Of a DNA stretch of 50,450 nt, positions 47,795-50,450 are shown piece after piece (the first letter of the stretch is position 1; every line of letters begins with the position of its first letter). The DNA lies in the NCBI GenBank assembly GCA_014359885.1, contig JACIYN010000030.1, positions 1 through 50,450 of the forward strand. The letters run 5' to 3'. The stretch is from Desulfacinum sp. (GTDB lineage: Bacteria > Desulfobacterota > Syntrophobacteria > Syntrophobacterales > DSM-9756). A program made the translations under genes and the position numbers. Below the pieces are notes generated by a model. That model was not told where the DNA came from. It saw only the letters and a list, made by a program, of their open reading frames with translations, and did no database searches.

Positions 47795-49171
47795 TTAAAA
47801 GTGCAGGGTCTTGACCGTCACAGGCAAAAGGCCGCTTCGTGTGGGAGCGCCGATATCGACAATCTCTCCGTCTTGGAGCTCCACGGAATCGATACTCACC
47901 ACTCGAAGGGCCGGGTCCCAGTCCGGCCGCGACTGCACAATACGGCCGAAAATCTTTCCCAGGTCTTGATCGAAAACCACCACCAATACGCGGGCTCCGC
48001 CCGTCAGCACCTCTCCGAGAAGACGGTCGGCCAGTTCTTTCAGGGCTTCCAGCGTCACGCCCGGACCCGCACGCACCGCGTAGGCACAGGGCGGCCTGAG
48101 GCCCGGATCCATCCGGAAGGGACGGGAATCGGCGGCTTCCCCCAGGCGCACCGAGATCGCGGGGAGGCCCCGAAGCGGAAGATCCTGTACGGCGGTCACG
48201 TGCACGGAACGCCCCGCCACCTGGACCAGATGGACGGAGGCTCCCACGGAGGTGGCACGGATGGAATCCCCGTTCGATTCGTGGAGAGGAAAGGACCCGA
48301 AACGTTCCCGCACGGCGCGAGCAAGCGAAACCCCCAAGTCGTTGAAGCGAGTCAAGGGCATGGACCGGCAGGCCTTCAGCAGCGCCCCCACTCCCCCGGT
48401 GAAGCTCACCGTGTCGAAACGCACCGGCCGTCGGGGCATCTCGTCGTATTCGACCACCACCCCTGGCAGGTCCCCGCCTTTGAGAAAATTCCAGAGCGCT
48501 TCCACCACCTTTTCGCCCATCCTCCCAAGCAGGTCGTCGTCCGCCCTCGCGGGAGGAAGGGCCGGCGGCGGCCGGAGAATCTTCCCCAACACTTCCCCAT
48601 TCCAGGAAAGAACGCGACCCTCCCGGTCGAAATGGACCAGGCGGGCCCCCAATGCCAGGCACGCGCTCCCCACCAGCCGCCCGCAATCGTAGAGGGCCAG
48701 GTTCGTGGTCCCGCCCCCGATGTCCACGTTGAGAACCCGCGTGAGCCTCCGGCGCGACAGCAGGTCCGCGCCGGCGCCACGCGCCGCCAGAATGGACTCC
48801 AGCCGGGCCCCGGCCACCGTGGACACCAGCCGTGGAAAGAGAGCCGACAGGGAAGCGATGAGGCGGGGGGCGTTACGTCTGCGTGCCGCCATTCCGGTGA
48901 TGATCACGGATCCCGTTTCCAGATCCTGCGGGCGAAGACCGACTTTCAACAGATCCGCTTCCACGGTCCGCCGGATCGTTTCCTCATCGAGCACATCCCC
49001 GTGGCAGAACGGCGTCAGGCGCACGGGGCTCCTCGCCACCGGCCGCCCCTCCCGGAGGACGTGGCGGGACGTCCCCCCAGCTTCCACGCCGAAAGCCAGC
49101 CGGTGGACCGTCCAGTGATAGGTGGTCGTCCCCACGTCCATTCCGATGGAAAGGTGCACTCCCCGACTCAA
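47795..49171 (-). CDS. eutA: Ethanolamine ammonia-lyase reactivating factor EutA
   Basis: EutA is an actin-fold ATPase that swaps damaged cobalamin from EutBC. The 458-residue product has GMDVGTTTYHWTVHRL (phosphate 1 motif), VIITGMAARRRNAPRL, LNVDIGGGTTNLALYDCGRL (phosphate 2 motif) and SFTGGVGALL. Its sequence is proline- and arginine-rich compared with enterobacterial EutA, which may reflect the high GC content. The start is the ATG at 49171. It lies between the permease (23 bases) and eutB (29 bases). Confidence 0.93.
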   Translation of the reverse strand: MSRGVHLSIGMDVGTTTYHWTVHRLAFGVEAGGTSRHVLREGRPVARSPVRLTPFCHGDVLDEETIRRTVEADLLKVGLRPQDLETGSVIITGMAARRRNAPRLIASLSALFPRLVSTVAGARLESILAARGAGADLLSRRRLTRVLNVDIGGGTTNLALYDCGRLVGSACLALGARLVHFDREGRVLSWNGEVLGKILRPPPALPPARADDDLLGRMGEKVVEALWNFLKGGDLPGVVVEYDEMPRRPVRFDTVSFTGGVGALLKACRSMPLTRFNDLGVSLARAVRERFGSFPLHESNGDSIRATSVGASVHLVQVAGRSVHVTAVQDLPLRGLPAISVRLGEAADSRPFRMDPGLRPPCAYAVRAGPGVTLEALKELADRLLGEVLTGGARVLVVVFDQDLGKIFGRIVQSRPDWDPALRVVSIDSVELQDGEIVDIGAPTRSGLLPVTVKTLHF

Positions 49172-49194
49172 AGTCGTCCCCCGCGCACTTGGAT

Positions 49195-50450
49195 TCAGAG
49201 AAGACTTGCGGATTCACCCCGGGCACTCACGGCAAACTCCTCCTCCGGGGCCAACACCAGCCGTTTTCGCCCGTAGGCAAAAAAGTAAAGGAGGCCCAAG
49301 GCGTACCAGAGAGCGGCTCCGACCACCACCTTCTGGTAGACCGGGTCCGCAAGGAAGAGGGCCACCAGCGTCACCAGTGCGATCACCAGGGCCCCCACGG
49401 CCCCCACCAACCCGAAGGGACTCACGAAAGGCCTGTGGATGTGAGGAAAACGAAGGCGCAAGAGGACATAGGAGATCATCTGAAGGCCATAGGAAATGAC
49501 CGCTCCGAAGACCGCCATGTTCAGCAGGACCGCCCCCACCGGACTTTCCGGTCCCATGTAGTGGATGGCCAGAGCCACCGTGTAGCCCATCACCGCCCCT
49601 ACGATCAGGGAGATGTGGGGAGTTTTTCGCGTGCCGTGGGTCAGGGAAAAGATCGGGGGAAAGTAGCCGGCCCTCGACAGGGAATAGATCTGGCGCCCGT
49701 AAGCAAAAATGATCGTATGGAAGCTGGCCACCAGACCCGCCACGGCGATCAGAGAAAGCAACCGCGTCCCCACGCCGTCCCCGAAAATGCTTCGAAATCC
49801 TTCAAAGAGCGGCTCGTTGCTGGCACTGAGACCGGCCGCCCCCGGCTCCACGCCCGTGTTGAGAAAGAGCGTTAGGAACGCCGTGAGCACCAGGGTTCCG
49901 ATGCCCCAGACAATGCCCTTGGGCAGGTCCCGGACGGGGGTGTGAGACTCCTCGGCCGCCAACGGCAGTTCCTCAATGGCAAGATAAAACCAGATGGCGA
50001 AAGGCAGCGCGCCCAACACGCCGGTCCACCCCTTGGGAAGCCAGACGGATCGTCCCGGCGACGGGTCGATATTGAACAGATTATCCCAGGAAAAGAGCGG
50101 GACGGCCCCGATAAAGAAAACCCCGAGGATGATCAAGGCCAGCACCGTGATCACCACGGAAAACCGAAACGAAATCTCCACGCCGGCGATGTTGAGTCCC
50201 ACAAAGACAACATAGGCCAGAAGCCACCAGACGGGATCGAAAGAAGCCGGCGTTCCGAAGATGGCCCCCAGGTAGCCGCCGATGCCCACCACAATCACCG
50301 CCGGCGTGAGAATGTATTCCATGTTCTCGGCAAGCCCCGTGACATAGCCGCCGATGGGGCCCATGGCGCACCGGGCGAAGGAATAGGCGCCGCCCGTGTG
50401 GGGTAGTGCAGCGGTCATCTCCGCAATGCTGAAACAAAGCCCCAAGTACA
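49195..50450 (-). CDS. Ethanolamine permease, APC family (N-terminus cut by window edge)
   Basis: About 418 residues are visible, reading in from base 50450 (start outside the window). They show at least ten membrane segments and the amino-acid permease signature region ALPHTGGAYSFARCAMGPIG. Further segments are LPFAIWFYLAIEELPLAAEE, where the IEELPLAAEE motif is typical of the ethanolamine permease subgroup, and FAYGRQIYSLSRAGYFPPIF. It ends ESASLL. Adjacent eutA-eutB-eutC supports ethanolamine as substrate. It is presumably the first gene of the operon. Confidence 0.9.
   Translation of the reverse strand, partial: YLGLCFSIAEMTAALPHTGGAYSFARCAMGPIGGYVTGLAENMEYILTPAVIVVGIGGYLGAIFGTPASFDPVWWLLAYVVFVGLNIAGVEISFRFSVVITVLALIILGVFFIGAVPLFSWDNLFNIDPSPGRSVWLPKGWTGVLGALPFAIWFYLAIEELPLAAEESHTPVRDLPKGIVWGIGTLVLTAFLTLFLNTGVEPGAAGLSASNEPLFEGFRSIFGDGVGTRLLSLIAVAGLVASFHTIIFAYGRQIYSLSRAGYFPPIFSLTHGTRKTPHISLIVGAVMGYTVALAIHYMGPESPVGAVLLNMAVFGAVISYGLQMISYVLLRLRFPHIHRPFVSPFGLVGAVGALVIALVTLVALFLADPVYQKVVVGAALWYALGLLYFFAYGRKRLVLAPEEEFAVSARGESASLL

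Noticed and set aside
47766..48686. N-terminal extension of the eutB frame
   Set aside because: It lies wholly antisense-frame within eutA and is Pro/Gly/Arg-rich; the ATG at 47765 has a proper ribosome-binding site and the family N-terminus.

Overview
The window reads as chromosomal DNA of a GC-rich, Gram-negative, sulfate-reducing member of the Desulfobacterota (former Deltaproteobacteria). The core genes of dissimilatory sulfate activation are present: sat, aprBA and qmoAB. The organism has an outer membrane (LolA, OmpA-like protein, lipoprotein). Gene content and style resemble Syntrophobacteria such as Syntrophobacter or Desulfacinum, but that placement is inference, not a database result. 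I found no rRNA, tRNA, insertion sequence, prophage or CRISPR array.

Layout. 1-6.8 kb (minus): a tight housekeeping operon plsC - rnj - ftsK - lolA - nadA - pdxA, with pdxA cut by the left edge. 6.9-7.45 kb (plus): ssb, divergent from plsC. 7.5-12.3 kb (minus): a tetrapyrrole/quinone group ispB - precorrin-2 dehydrogenase - ccsA/hemX - hemA - Cys-rich protein - tatA. 12.3-12.8 kb: a gene-free island of palindromic repeats. 12.8-15.2 kb (minus): rimO and an unknown multipass membrane protein. 15.5-17.0 kb (plus): a lytic transglycosylase and a small coiled-coil protein. 17.1-21.07 kb (plus): sat-aprB-aprA from a near-consensus sigma70 promoter to a strong intrinsic terminator. 21.07-21.7 kb: a second repeat island. 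21.7-26.4 kb (plus): qmoA, qmoB and, where the membrane subunit qmoC is expected, a soluble HdrD-like protein. 26.5-28.6 kb: a heptamer tandem repeat, a small Cys-rich protein and two paralogous YkgJ-type cysteine-cluster proteins. 28.7-30.2 kb (minus): a zinc-finger protein, an unknown protein and a membrane-anchored four-Cys sensor-like protein. 30.5-34.7 kb (plus): a 1398-residue SNF2 ATPase. 34.7-35.16 kb: a third repeat island. 35.16-35.78 kb: a DsbA/FrnE-like thiol oxidoreductase whose first active-site cysteine is an in-frame TGA, very probably selenocysteine. 36.0-39.8 kb (plus): hotdog thioesterase, HcyS-type sulfurtransferase, LarE and a thiouridylase-like PP-loop protein. 39.8-40.5 kb (minus): nth. 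40.6-41.2 kb: two small zinc-ribbon proteins, then a structured, terminator-ended non-coding stretch. 41.5-45.6 kb (plus): VWA-OmpA protein, secreted protein, ABC-F ATPase and glycine-zipper lipoprotein. 45.6-50.45 kb (minus): permease - eutA - eutB - eutC for ethanolamine use, with the permease cut by the right edge.

How the genes work together. Sat and AprAB turn sulfate into sulfite through APS, and Qmo supplies electrons to AprAB. The HdrD-like third subunit suggests the electron path to the membrane differs from the Desulfovibrio model. HcyS, LarE and the PP-loop protein are three sulfur-handling enzymes in one run. The CysG-N, HemA and CcsA group serves siroheme/heme and cytochrome c. 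The eut operon supplies ammonia and acetaldehyde from ethanolamine.

The most notable observations are the TGA-containing UPWC oxidoreductase, the qmoAB-hdrD arrangement, and a family of dispersed palindromic repeats with at least nine members in the window.
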